DNA of 64,000 nucleotides from Bacillus sp. T33-2 (GTDB lineage: Bacteria > Bacillota > Bacilli > Bacillales > Cytobacillaceae). The stretch covers positions 1 to 64,000 of the forward strand of contig NZ_PGVB01000003.1 in assembly GCF_002860205.1 (NCBI RefSeq). The letters run 5' to 3'. The notes below the pieces were generated by a model. That model was not told where the DNA came from and searched no databases. It saw nothing but the letters and a program-made list of their open reading frames with translations. The translations under genes and the position numbers were made by a program. The number at the start of each line of letters is the position of its first letter. The stretch's first letter is position 1. Below, piece after piece: positions 41,980-50,670 of the stretch.

Positions 41980-42834
41980 TCACAAAAGTTGAGAATAATG
42001 TATTTCCACAAAATTGAAGGCCTTGTTTTCCGCTTTAAAAGGATATGCGCAGCCGAGATGTGCTCCCGTTTCCCTCGCCAACAGCGCAAATAGTTTCATT
42101 GATTTCAGCAAGGCCCTGTGCATATCTTCTTTTTCATAGGTTGCAAAAAGATGTATAAAAGCCTGGACAGCCCTTGGATCGGCCCACTTTTCAATGAACC
42201 TGCCGTTATGCCACGGCTCGGTTTGATTCACTGCTTTCGCATGCCACTCAATCATCTGCAGGAGAAGGCTTTTCATGTTATCATCAAGGCAATCCTTTGC
42301 GACCCATAACTCGCCCCTGAGCATTTTTTTCATTGTCCATACAGCATGATAATAAAAGTCCTGGACAACGTTGTCGTATTGTTGTGCGGCAGGCTGGACT
42401 GAAGATTGGTTCTCCTTTGCAAAATCGATGACTTCTATTCTCTTATGAATATGAATCTTATCAATGAGAACTTTATAGCCTCTTTTGAAAACAAGCTTTA
42501 CTTCGTCTAGAGAAAGCATGTTGGTAAAGTGTTCATGTGTAAATACCGCAAAATCTACGTCCAGATCCGGTTCAAACAGGACACGCCTTTCAAGCGAACC
42601 TCCGACAGCCGTTTTTTCAAGAAACGTTATGGAATAAGCTCCTATATGGCCGAGCCATTCCTCTGAGTCTAATAAAAGTCCAGGGGTATCCGTAATCAGG
42701 AGGATATCAAGATCTGACCAGCGATCAGCAGGGACGTCCGTTCTTGCTCTTGAACCGATCATAATAGCGGCCTGGACGGCTTCCTCTGTTTTCGCCCAGC
42801 TTAAAAAATTATCGACCAGATTTTCATATTCCAT
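41980..42834 (-). CDS. ANT(6)-like aminoglycoside 6-adenylyltransferase family protein
   Basis: Nucleotidyltransferase of 284 residues in the streptomycin adenylyltransferase (AadK/AadE) family. The motif IMIGSRARTD plus WSDLDILL supplies the two metal-binding aspartates (41 and 43). A further Asp pair is in DLDVDFAVF. Chromosomal AadK of B. subtilis gives low-level streptomycin resistance; whether this one does is not known. GGGAGGA lies upstream of the ATG at 42834. Its start overlaps the stop of the Lrp-type gene (TAATG), so they are translationally coupled. Confidence 0.88.
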   Translation of the reverse strand: MEYENLVDNFLSWAKTEEAVQAAIMIGSRARTDVPADRWSDLDILLITDTPGLLLDSEEWLGHIGAYSITFLEKTAVGGSLERRVLFEPDLDVDFAVFTHEHFTNMLSLDEVKLVFKRGYKVLIDKIHIHKRIEVIDFAKENQSSVQPAAQQYDNVVQDFYYHAVWTMKKMLRGELWVAKDCLDDNMKSLLLQMIEWHAKAVNQTEPWHNGRFIEKWADPRAVQAFIHLFATYEKEDMHRALLKSMKLFALLARETGAHLGCAYPFKAENKAFNFVEIHYSQLL

Positions 42835-43286
42835 TATTTGTCCTCCCTTCTCTCTAGAACATTCCATTTAATTTCAACAGTGGACAACACGATGTGTGTG
42901 ACTGTGCCGGCGTAAGCGGTAATTTCATTGATGAACTCTTCAATTTCATCAAGGCTTTTTAATCGAAGTTTGACCAGATAACAGGCCTGCCCGGCGATCC
43001 GGTAGCAAAATTCCGCTTTCGGATACTCGGAAATTTTCTTGCGGAATTTTTCGTAGTCCCCGCTCCGCAACGTTACCTCGATAATGCAATCGACCCCGTA
43101 GCCGAGCTTTTTATAGTCGATATCAATGGTATATCCTTTAATAATCCCTTCACTTTCCATCCTCCTGACCCGTTCTGTGACGGAAGGCGAGGACAGATTG
43201 ACTTTTTTGGCAAGCTCCCTTAATGACTGCTTGCCATTCTCCTTTAATTCAACGAGGATTTTCCTGTCTATTTCATCAATAATCAT
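42834..43286 (-). CDS. Lrp/AsnC family transcriptional regulator
   Basis: A 150-residue regulator with the AsnC-type helix-turn-helix in the first 55 residues (SLRELAKKVNLSSPSVTERV) and a ligand-binding RAM domain (about 65-140). The effector is presumably an amino acid but cannot be named. It is cotranscribed with the ANT(6)-like gene, stop and start overlapping, and is divergent from the CMD-isochorismatase pair. It may control both sides through the 121-bp intergenic region. Confidence 0.92.
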   Translation of the reverse strand: MIIDEIDRKILVELKENGKQSLRELAKKVNLSSPSVTERVRRMESEGIIKGYTIDIDYKKLGYGVDCIIEVTLRSGDYEKFRKKISEYPKAEFCYRIAGQACYLVKLRLKSLDEIEEFINEITAYAGTVTHIVLSTVEIKWNVLERREDK

Positions 43287-43407
43287 TTAAAAGGCACATC
43301 CTTTAAAAATGGTTTCAAACGAAAGTAATTTATCTGATTATCAATTCATATGGAATTCAAATCAAACACTTCTCCTTTTATTATAAAAGAAAGAAGGAGG
43401 AATGGAA

Positions 43408-43893
43408 ATGCCAAGAATCTTATTAAGTGAAAATGGAAACACAAAATTCGAAAAGGCACTATCACTTGTGCCGGAAGTCAAAACGCAATATGACCGGCTC
43501 TATGATTTTTTATGGGAGGAACAGGAATTGTCCGGTGAAGTGAAAGAAAAAATCCGTCTTTATTTGGCGAATCTAAATGGCTGTGCTACATGCATGAGCC
43601 TGTCATATTTGGGAAGGACCGACTGGAATGAGGAGATTTCTGGTGCAATTAGGACTGGTGATTTCAGAGGGTTTCCTGAGCTATACCAAAAGCTGTTTGC
43701 GTTTATTAGCCAATACAGGACTGAGCCCCATTCCCTGGCAGACGAGCAAATTACCGGGTTAAAAGAATATTTTACAGATAGGCAGATTATAAAGCTGCTT
43801 GCTCTAATAAATCTCTTTGACGGATTCCATAAAATCATCGTCAGTCTGGACCTGTATGATTTTTGTTCAATAGGAAAGGAGAATGTCAGATGA
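43408..43893 (+). CDS. Carboxymuconolactone decarboxylase (AhpD-like) family protein
   Basis: A 161-residue all-helical protein of the CMD/AhpD-like family. The CxxC pair in LNGCATCMSLSYLG is followed by residues matching the AhpD-type core, so a thiol peroxidase-reductase role is possible but not shown. The start at 43408 is used because AGAAGGAGGA lies seven bases upstream; the ATG at 43402 is too close to that site. It overlaps the next gene by ATGA. Confidence 0.83.
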   Translation: MPRILLSENGNTKFEKALSLVPEVKTQYDRLYDFLWEEQELSGEVKEKIRLYLANLNGCATCMSLSYLGRTDWNEEISGAIRTGDFRGFPELYQKLFAFISQYRTEPHSLADEQITGLKEYFTDRQIIKLLALINLFDGFHKIIVSLDLYDFCSIGKENVR

Positions 43894-44441
43894 TGACAGC
43901 CCTGTTGTTAATAGATTTTCAAAAGGCATTTGAAGACTCGTCATGGGGGCAGCGGAACAACCCGGAAGCGGAAATGCGGGCGAAGGAGATGCTGGAGGCT
44001 TGGCGGGCATCAGGCCAGCCAGTGATCCACACCCAACATACATCTGTAAAGCCTTCATCTTTATTTTATAAAGGAAGTCATCGGCATCAATTCATTGATG
44101 AACTTGCCCCGTTATCAACAGAAACGGTATTCCAGAAGCAAGTGAACAGTGCATTTATCGGGACAAAGCTTAAAGAGCATCTTGAAAATGAGGGAATAAC
44201 GGCCATTGTGGTTGCAGGGCTGATTACCCCCCACTGTGTGTCTACTTCCGTCAGGATGGCAGGGAATTATGGCTATGAGACGTACGTTGTAGCGGACGCC
44301 AGCGCCGCATTCGACAGGGAAGGCATAGACGGGACGCACTTCACGGCAGAGCAGGTCCACAAGGTGGAGCTTGCTATCCTGCATGAGGAATTCGCGACCG
44401 TCATCAACTCAAAAGAGGCCATTAAATTAATAACGAACTAA
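43890..44441 (+). CDS. Isochorismatase-family cysteine hydrolase
   Basis: A 183-residue cysteine hydrolase. The catalytic triad candidates are Asp in LLIDFQ, Lys in VFQKQVNSAF and Cys in GLITPHCVSTS. The substrate is unknown; the family includes amidases and nicotinamidases, and a separate true nicotinamidase gene lies 2 kb downstream. The start is the ATG at 43890, which overlaps the CMD stop and has AAGGAG upstream. The two genes form a coupled pair. Confidence 0.88.
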   Translation: MMTALLLIDFQKAFEDSSWGQRNNPEAEMRAKEMLEAWRASGQPVIHTQHTSVKPSSLFYKGSHRHQFIDELAPLSTETVFQKQVNSAFIGTKLKEHLENEGITAIVVAGLITPHCVSTSVRMAGNYGYETYVVADASAAFDREGIDGTHFTAEQVHKVELAILHEEFATVINSKEAIKLITN

Positions 44442-44448
44442 ACTACTG

Positions 44449-44471
44449 AACATGCCCTGTGCATGTTTTTT
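44449..44471 (+). terminator. Terminator after the isochorismatase-family gene
   Basis: AACATGC 44449-44455 pairs with GCATGTT 44461-44467, 5-nt loop, then Ts. Confidence 0.88.
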
Positions 44472-44497
44472 GTTTTGGAATTTTGTAGAGAGTCATT

Positions 44498-44527
44498 TTG
44501 GCAAAATCCCTCGAAAAAGGTTATGAT
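44498..44527 (+). promoter_or_regulatory. dgkB promoter
   Basis: TTGGCA 44498-44503, an 18-bp spacer and TATGAT 44522-44527, leaving a leader of about 130 nt before dgkB in which nothing specific is recognised. Confidence 0.6.
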
Positions 44528-44663
44528 AATGTACGGAGATAGCTATGTAAGATAATAAAGATTTCATAGTCCAATGGAATGATCGAAGAAATTGCCTGGA
44601 TGAAAAATTTGAGTTATGATGTTAAAAGATGGAATTCATGATTTATAAATAGGATGATGAAGC

Positions 44664-45599
44664 ATGAAAAGAGCAAGAATAATTTATAATCCTACTTCAG
44701 GGCGTGAAGTTTTCAAACGCAGCCTTGCCGATGTTTTAGAACGGCTTGAAATTGCGGGATATGAAACTTCCTGCCATGCGACTACAGGTGAAGGGGATGC
44801 CACAAGAGCAGCGAGGGCAGCCGTTGAGCGCCGCTATGACCTGGTCATCGCTGCAGGTGGAGACGGAACGATAAATGAAGTTGTAAACGGTATTGCCGAG
44901 CAGGAGTACCGGCCGAAAATAGGCATCATTCCGACAGGCACGACGAATGATTTCGCACGCGCAGTCCAAATCCCCCGCGATATACATGCCGCGGTGGACA
45001 TTATTGTAAAAGGCGAATCAATCCCGGTTGATGTCGGCAGGATTAATGATAAATACTTTATTAACATCGCTGGCGGAGGAAGGCTGACAGAGCTAACCTA
45101 TGAGGTGCCGAGCAAGCTCAAAACGATGCTTGGCCAGCTTGCCTATTACTTAAAAGGAATGGAGATGCTGCCATCACTTCGTGCGTCAGAGGTAAGCATT
45201 GAGTACGATGGCAAGCTGTTTGAAGGGGAAGCGATGATGTTCCTTGTCGGCCTGACGAACTCGGTCGGCGGTTTTGAAAAGCTCGCGCCGAATGCTTCGA
45301 TAAATGACGGCCTGTTCTCGTTGTTGATCTTGAAAAAGACAAACCTCGCTGATTTTATCCGGATTGCGACACTGGCAATCAGGGGTGAGCATATCAACGA
45401 CCCTTGCGTCATATATACACAGGCAAACCGCATTAAAGTCCATTCAAAAGAAACGGTCCAGTTAAATCTTGACGGCGAATACGGGGGGAACCTGCCCGCA
45501 GAGTTTGAAAATCTGTTCCGCCATATTGAAGTGCTTGTGCCGCTCGACCAAATCCGGCCCGAAGACCGACCGGAAAATCTTCATGCTGCGGCAGAATAA
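44664..45599 (+). CDS. dgkB: Diacylglycerol kinase DgkB
   Basis: Soluble lipid kinase of 311 residues that phosphorylates diacylglycerol released during lipoteichoic acid synthesis, returning it to phospholipid metabolism. The nucleotide motif GGDGT is at 65-69 and IIPTGTTNDFARAV follows; the N-terminal RARIIYNPTSGRE is typical. GGATGATGA precedes the ATG. In B. subtilis dgkB lies next to rlmCD; here 5 kb of other genes separate them. Confidence 0.94.
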   Translation: MKRARIIYNPTSGREVFKRSLADVLERLEIAGYETSCHATTGEGDATRAARAAVERRYDLVIAAGGDGTINEVVNGIAEQEYRPKIGIIPTGTTNDFARAVQIPRDIHAAVDIIVKGESIPVDVGRINDKYFINIAGGGRLTELTYEVPSKLKTMLGQLAYYLKGMEMLPSLRASEVSIEYDGKLFEGEAMMFLVGLTNSVGGFEKLAPNASINDGLFSLLILKKTNLADFIRIATLAIRGEHINDPCVIYTQANRIKVHSKETVQLNLDGEYGGNLPAEFENLFRHIEVLVPLDQIRPEDRPENLHAAAE

Positions 45600-45609
45600 G
45601 CTTGTTTAG

Positions 45610-45713
45610 TCCACTCTATATTAGGGTGGATTTTTTTAATGGGCTGAAAGTGTTGATGACTCCTTTTTAGGGTGGATTTTTTAGCGGGCCGAAACTGTTA
45701 ATGGCTCCTTTTT
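45610..45713 (+). terminator. dgkB terminator within a 46-bp tandem duplication
   Basis: TCCACTC 45610-45616 pairs with GGGTGGA 45624-45630 and is followed by seven Ts. The segment from AGGGTGGATTTTTT (45623) through TCCTTTTT is then repeated with a 46-bp period from 45669, with base changes (GGGCTGAAAG becomes GGGCCGAAAC). Confidence 0.82.
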
Positions 45714-45731
45714 GTTCCAAATAAATACAGC

Positions 45732-45845
45732 TCCCGGGAATATAATCGAGGTTACCGGGAATAAATAGACACTTACCGGGATAATAAATTGAGTTAGTGG
45801 GATTATCTTTTGAGTTACCAGGATTAAAAGTGAAGTTAGCCTCCA
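45732..45845 (+). repeat. 21-bp TTACCGGGA repeat, six-unit array
   Basis: Units start at 45732 (TCCCGGGA), 45752, 45773, 45794, 45815 and 45836, a period of 20-21 bp. The consensus is close to GAGTTACCGGGATAATAAAT, drifting toward the 3' end (TTAGTGGGA, TTACCAGGA, TTAGC). It is the same family as the short array at 18140. It lies after the dgkB terminator and before pncA. Confidence 0.88.
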
Positions 45846-46006
45846 TTTGAACTGAAATTATGACGTTATTCCTTATTAAGAGGGCCGAAAACCTCATTAT
45901 TTTTCTTCCCCACGAAAAAATGGAATTTTTTTTGAGCAAAAATTTGCCTTCTCCCCTTCGTTTGAAGAAAATGAAAGTAAATAATAGGATGGGAGCTGAG
46001 TACTTA

Positions 46007-46558
46007 ATGAAAAACAAGGCTTTAATCAACATCGATTATACCCACGATTTCGTGGCAGATGCCGGTGCTTTGACATGTGGGCAGCCTGGACGGGAAATTG
46101 AAGGGAAAATCGTAAGCCTGACGGATCAATTCATCAACAATGGTGACTATGTTGTGTTCGCGATTGATGTCCATGATGAGGGGGATGAGTTCCATCCGGA
46201 AACAAAGCTGTTTCCGCCCCACAATATCAGGGGAACAGAAGGCAGGGACCTGTATGGCAGCCTGGAGGAGCTCTATCAAAAGAATAGGCATCTTGAAACG
46301 GTACATTATATTGATAAAACGAGATACTCAGCTTTCGCGGGAACCGACCTTGAAATAAAACTGCGTGAACGCGGAATTACAGAAGTGCACCTGGTGGGTG
46401 TCTGCACCGATATTTGTGTATTGCATACAGCCGTTGATGCCTATAACAGGGGATTTAAGATCATTGTTTATAAAGATGCGGTCGCTTCTTTTAACCAGGC
46501 TGGCCATGAATGGGCACTTGGCCACTTCGAAGGGGCAATTGGTGCAGAGGTCAGGTAA
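46007..46558 (+). CDS. pncA: Nicotinamidase PncA (YueJ type)
   Basis: Cysteine hydrolase of 183 residues converting nicotinamide to nicotinate. The catalytic triad is Asp10 (NIDYTHDF), Lys104 (DKTRYSAF) and Cys137 (GVCTDICVLH), with metal-binding residues in the segment AIDVHDEGDEFHP. The start at 46007 gives MKNKALINIDYTHDFV, matching YueJ; earlier in-frame ATGs from 45860 are not homologous. GGGAG is about 11 bases upstream. pncB follows after 72 bp, forming a salvage operon. Confidence 0.93.
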   Translation: MKNKALINIDYTHDFVADAGALTCGQPGREIEGKIVSLTDQFINNGDYVVFAIDVHDEGDEFHPETKLFPPHNIRGTEGRDLYGSLEELYQKNRHLETVHYIDKTRYSAFAGTDLEIKLRERGITEVHLVGVCTDICVLHTAVDAYNRGFKIIVYKDAVASFNQAGHEWALGHFEGAIGAEVR

Positions 46559-46630
46559 CGCTGGCCGGCCAATTTTGATTGGGCAAGTGGTATCGAGGTA
46601 ATCTGACCGGCAAATATGGAGGTAAAGCTC

Positions 46631-48097
46631 ATGAACGGGAATTACAAAGACAACAGCTTAATGCTGCATACGGACCTTTATCAGATTAATATGATGGAAA
46701 CTTACTGGCGGGATGGTATCCATAACCGAAAGGCTGTTTTCGAACTATTTTTCCGAAAACTTCCTTTTGGCAACGGTTATGCGGTCTTTGCCGGATTGGA
46801 GCGAATTGTCCACTTCATGCAAAATTTTGGATTCACCGAAGACGATATCACCTATTTGCGGGAAGAAGGATATGAGGCAGACTTTCTTGAGTATTTGCGA
46901 AACCTGCGCTTTACGGGGACAATCCGATCGATGCAGGAAGGGGAGGTTGTCTTCGGCAGCCAGCCATTAATCCGGGTGGATGCGCCGCTTGCGGAGGCAC
47001 AGCTGATCGAGACTGCGTTGTTAAACATCGTCAACTACCAAACCTTGATCGCCACAAAGGCATCACGGATTAAGCAAGTAGTCGGCAATGAAGTCGCGAT
47101 GGAATTTGGGACAAGGCGCGCACAGGAAATGGACGCAGCGATTTGGGGAACACGGGCAGCCTACCTCGCCGGATTCGATTCGACGAGCAATGTCAGGGCA
47201 GGGAAGCTGTTCGGCATTCCGATTGCTGGAACGCACGCCCATGCGATGGTTCAGGCATATAGGGATGAATATGAAGCCTTCCTCAAGTATGCCAAGTCCC
47301 ATAAGGACTGTGTGTTCCTCGTCGATACGTATGATACGCTCAGGTCAGGTGTGCCAAATGCGATCCGGGTCGCAAAAGAGCTGGGTGATAAAATCAATTT
47401 TATCGGCATCCGCCTGGACAGCGGCGACCTGTCCTACCTTTCAAAGGAAGCCCGGAAGATTCTTGATGAGGCTGGTTTCCCAAATGCGAAAATCGTCGCA
47501 TCCAGTGATTTGGACGAGTATACGATCATGAACCTGAAAGCCCAGGGAGCAAAGATCGATACCTGGGGTGTCGGGACGAAGCTGATCACCGCGTTCGACC
47601 AGGCAGCGCTTGGCGCGGTTTATAAACTAGTGTCGATTGAAGATGAAAACGGAGAAATGGCTGATACGATAAAAATTTCCTCCAATCCCGAAAAAGTGAC
47701 AACACCAGGGAGGAAAAAGGTCTACCGGATCATTAATAATTCGAATCTGCGTTCCGAAGGGGATTATATAGCCCTGGAGGAAGAAAATCCCCAGAATGAA
47801 GAACGGTTGAAAATGTTCCATCCGACCCACACATATATCAGCAAATTTGTGACAAATTTTACCGCACAAGAATTGCACCATGCTATCTTCGTGGATGGGT
47901 CGCTCGTGTATAAGCTCCCAGAGCTTGATGAGATCCGGCGGCATGTAACAGTTAGCCTCAGCCTGTTATGGGACGAGTATAAACGCTCGCTCAACCCGGA
48001 GGAATATCCGGTTGACCTGAGCCAAAAATGCTGGGACAACAAAATGCGAAACATCGAGGAAGTAATAGACAAAGTTGCGGAAATAACCCGGGAATAA
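46631..48097 (+). CDS. pncB: Nicotinate phosphoribosyltransferase PncB
   Basis: Enzyme of 488 residues that joins nicotinate and PRPP to nicotinate mononucleotide, using the product of PncA for NAD synthesis. LHTDLYQINMMETYW, AMEFGTRRAQEMDAA, GTHAHAMVQAYRDE and GIRLDSGDLSYLS are family motifs. The start at 46631 has GGAGG at 46617-46621; the ATG at 46616 overlaps that site and is rejected. A terminator follows. Confidence 0.96.
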   Translation: MNGNYKDNSLMLHTDLYQINMMETYWRDGIHNRKAVFELFFRKLPFGNGYAVFAGLERIVHFMQNFGFTEDDITYLREEGYEADFLEYLRNLRFTGTIRSMQEGEVVFGSQPLIRVDAPLAEAQLIETALLNIVNYQTLIATKASRIKQVVGNEVAMEFGTRRAQEMDAAIWGTRAAYLAGFDSTSNVRAGKLFGIPIAGTHAHAMVQAYRDEYEAFLKYAKSHKDCVFLVDTYDTLRSGVPNAIRVAKELGDKINFIGIRLDSGDLSYLSKEARKILDEAGFPNAKIVASSDLDEYTIMNLKAQGAKIDTWGVGTKLITAFDQAALGAVYKLVSIEDENGEMADTIKISSNPEKVTTPGRKKVYRIINNSNLRSEGDYIALEEENPQNEERLKMFHPTHTYISKFVTNFTAQELHHAIFVDGSLVYKLPELDEIRRHVTVSLSLLWDEYKRSLNPEEYPVDLSQKCWDNKMRNIEEVIDKVAEITRE

Positions 48098-48119
48098 ATA
48101 GGATTCCATGGGGATTGAG

Positions 48120-48165
48120 GAAGGCTTGTACTGGTAATTCGGGTGCAAAGCCTTCTTTTATTTTG
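48120..48165 (+). terminator. pncAB terminator
   Basis: GAAGGCTT 48120-48127 pairs with AAGCCTTC 48148-48155 (20-nt loop) with a T-rich tail to 48165. Confidence 0.78.
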
Positions 48166-48296
48166 TTGGGTTTTCTGCCCGCTGCTGCAACAGTGGGCCT
48201 GATTATGCTAAAATAATACTGATAAGTTAATTCCACGTTTCATGCCTCACAACCCATCCCTCATCAACAAATTCAAACAGGAAGGAGCCCTCCACA

Positions 48297-50435
48297 TTGC
48301 TTCAAAAAGCCACTGAACTTTTGCAATCCCATTTTGGTTATTCGTCATTCCGCAGCGGCCAGGAACAGGTGATCACGTCCGTCCTGGAAGGAAAGAATAC
48401 GGTTTGTGTTATGCCGACAGGCGGAGGCAAATCGATTTGCTATCAAATACCGGCGCTGATGATGCCTGGTACAACCCTTGTCATATCACCGCTCATCTCG
48501 CTCATGAAAGATCAAGTCGATACGCTGCTCCAGCATGGAATCCCAGCGGCATTCATCAATAGTTCCCTTAGTGCCCGAGAGGCAGCAGAGCGGATGGAAA
48601 ACGCGGTTCAAGGCAGGTACACGCTTCTATATGTTGCCCCGGAACGCCTTGAATCCCGGGATTTTATGGACATGCTGACACGTATCAATATTCCGCTTGT
48701 TGCGGTAGATGAGGCGCATTGTATATCGCAATGGGGCCACGATTTTCGCCCGAGCTATTTGCACATTGCGAACATGGTGGACAGCCTGCCAGGCAATCCT
48801 GTTGTACTAGGGCTGACAGCAACTGCGACACCAAGGGTCAGGGAGGATATCTGCGATTCTCTTCAAATTTCATGCGCCGATTCGGTTCTGACCGGGTTTG
48901 AACGGGAGAATTTATCATTTTCCGTCATTAAAGGCCAGGATAGGCTCGCTTTTTTAAAGAATTACGTAAAAAAGAACAGTAACGAAGCAGGAATTATCTA
49001 CGCAGCTACCAGAAAAACGGTCGACCAGCTTTATGAGTGGCTGTGCAAGGAAAACATTCATGCCGCCCGTTACCATGCCGGAATGAATGATGACGACAGA
49101 GCCGCAGAACAGGAACGGTTCCTTGCCGATAAAGCATCTGTCATGGTCGCTACTTCTGCTTTTGGGATGGGCATCGATAAATCCAATATTCGGTACGTCG
49201 TCCACTACCAACTTCCGAAGAACATGGAGAGCTATTATCAGGAAGCGGGGCGTGCCGGCCGGGACGGGCTCGCCAGCGAGTGCATCCTGCTTTATTCCTC
49301 GCAGGACATCCAAATCCAGCGGTTTTTAATAGACCAGTCAACAGAACAGGCCCGGATGGGGCAGGAACTGGAAAAGCTGCAATTGATGGCCGATTACTGC
49401 CATACCGAAAACTGCCTTCAGGCTTATATCGTCCAGTACTTTGGCGAACATGAAGCAGAACCTTGCGGGCGTTGCGGCAATTGCACGGATTCCCGTTCAA
49501 GCGTGGATGTCACTAAAGAAGCACAAATGGTACTGTCATGCATTATCCGGATGGGCCAAAAATTCGGGAAATCCATCACTGCCGGGGTGCTGACCGGATC
49601 AAAAAATAAAAAAATCATCGACCTTCATTTCAACCAGCTGTCCACGTATGGAATAATGAAGGAACAAAGTGCCAAGCAGGTGAGCGAGCTTATCGAATTT
49701 CTCATCTCACAGAACCTGATTGGTGTTGAGCACGGCGCATACCCGACCATTTTTGTTGCGCCGCCAGGCAGGGAAGTGCTGACCGGAAAACAGCAGGTTT
49801 TCCGGAAAGAAGCCGTTCAAATCAGCCAGGTTTCTAATGATGATCCATTGTTTGAAGAATTAAGAATGCTAAGGAAATCCATCGCGGAAGAGGAAAAAGT
49901 GCCGCCGTTTGTAATTTTTTCAGATACTTCATTAAAAGATATGTGTGCCCGCCTTCCACTCACAACAGGGGAACTCCTTCAGGTCAGCGGGGTAGGCCAG
50001 CATAAGCTTGAGAAATACGGGGAAGCGTTTCTTAAGGTAATTATTTCATATTGCCATGCCCATCCTGAAAGGGAAGCGGTTTTGGCACCGGCCAAGGCTC
50101 CTGCCAAACCAGCTAAAAAGGCAGTCACCGATTCACATCTTGAGACTTACAAGCTGCACCAGGAGTCTTTATTGGTAAAAGAAATTTCGGCAAGGAGGGA
50201 ACTTGCCGAGAGTACCATTGAAAATCATTTAATCCAATGCATCCAAAGCGGTATGGAGGTGGATTTTTCACTTCTCATCCCTGCTGAACATTTGCCGCTG
50301 CTCGAAAAAGCGGTTGCTGAAGCTGGTCGGGACAGGCTGAAGCCGATAAAAGAACTGCTTCCGGATGAAGTTTCATATTTTATGATCAAATCCTATCTAT
50401 ATTTGTCCCGGAGGAAGGTTGCAGTGGAAGAATAA
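48297..50435 (+). CDS. recQ: ATP-dependent DNA helicase RecQ
   Basis: RecQ helicase of 712 residues, 3'-5' superfamily 2. Walker A TGGGKS is at 41-46, the DEAH box is in VDEAHCISQWGHDFRPSY, and motif VI is in YYQEAGRAGRDG. The RQC zinc cysteines are in CHTENCL and CGRCGNC. An HRDC domain (about 520-595) and a C-terminal helix-turn-helix extension follow, making it longer than the minimal Bacillus RecQ. The start is TTG at 48297 with AAGGAG ten bases upstream. A role in recombination repair is inferred from the family. Confidence 0.94.
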   Translation: MLQKATELLQSHFGYSSFRSGQEQVITSVLEGKNTVCVMPTGGGKSICYQIPALMMPGTTLVISPLISLMKDQVDTLLQHGIPAAFINSSLSAREAAERMENAVQGRYTLLYVAPERLESRDFMDMLTRINIPLVAVDEAHCISQWGHDFRPSYLHIANMVDSLPGNPVVLGLTATATPRVREDICDSLQISCADSVLTGFERENLSFSVIKGQDRLAFLKNYVKKNSNEAGIIYAATRKTVDQLYEWLCKENIHAARYHAGMNDDDRAAEQERFLADKASVMVATSAFGMGIDKSNIRYVVHYQLPKNMESYYQEAGRAGRDGLASECILLYSSQDIQIQRFLIDQSTEQARMGQELEKLQLMADYCHTENCLQAYIVQYFGEHEAEPCGRCGNCTDSRSSVDVTKEAQMVLSCIIRMGQKFGKSITAGVLTGSKNKKIIDLHFNQLSTYGIMKEQSAKQVSELIEFLISQNLIGVEHGAYPTIFVAPPGREVLTGKQQVFRKEAVQISQVSNDDPLFEELRMLRKSIAEEEKVPPFVIFSDTSLKDMCARLPLTTGELLQVSGVGQHKLEKYGEAFLKVIISYCHAHPEREAVLAPAKAPAKPAKKAVTDSHLETYKLHQESLLVKEISARRELAESTIENHLIQCIQSGMEVDFSLLIPAEHLPLLEKAVAEAGRDRLKPIKELLPDEVSYFMIKSYLYLSRRKVAVEE

Positions 50436-50670
50436 TGATAAGATTTATCATGCTGCAGAGAAGAGTAACGATTAGGCGGGATCCCAGGGGATTCCGTCTT
50501 TTGCTGTGAACAACCAAATGAAAGGGCGCCGAGCAAGGCGCCAATGGCTTGCCTCTGCAACATAGGGAGTCACTATTGTTTCTAAACGAGAATTTGGCTT
50601 TTTCGCATTGGCCTGGACTTTGTGTTACAATTTTTCCTAACCAAAACGTTAAGTGCAAAGGACGGACCGT
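50436..50670 (+). other. recQ-rlmCD intergenic region
   Basis: Contains GGGCGCC/GGCGCC hairpin (about 50524-50542) without a T run, and a TACAAT -10 candidate near 50627 with no convincing -35. Nothing else is recognised. Confidence 0.4.
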
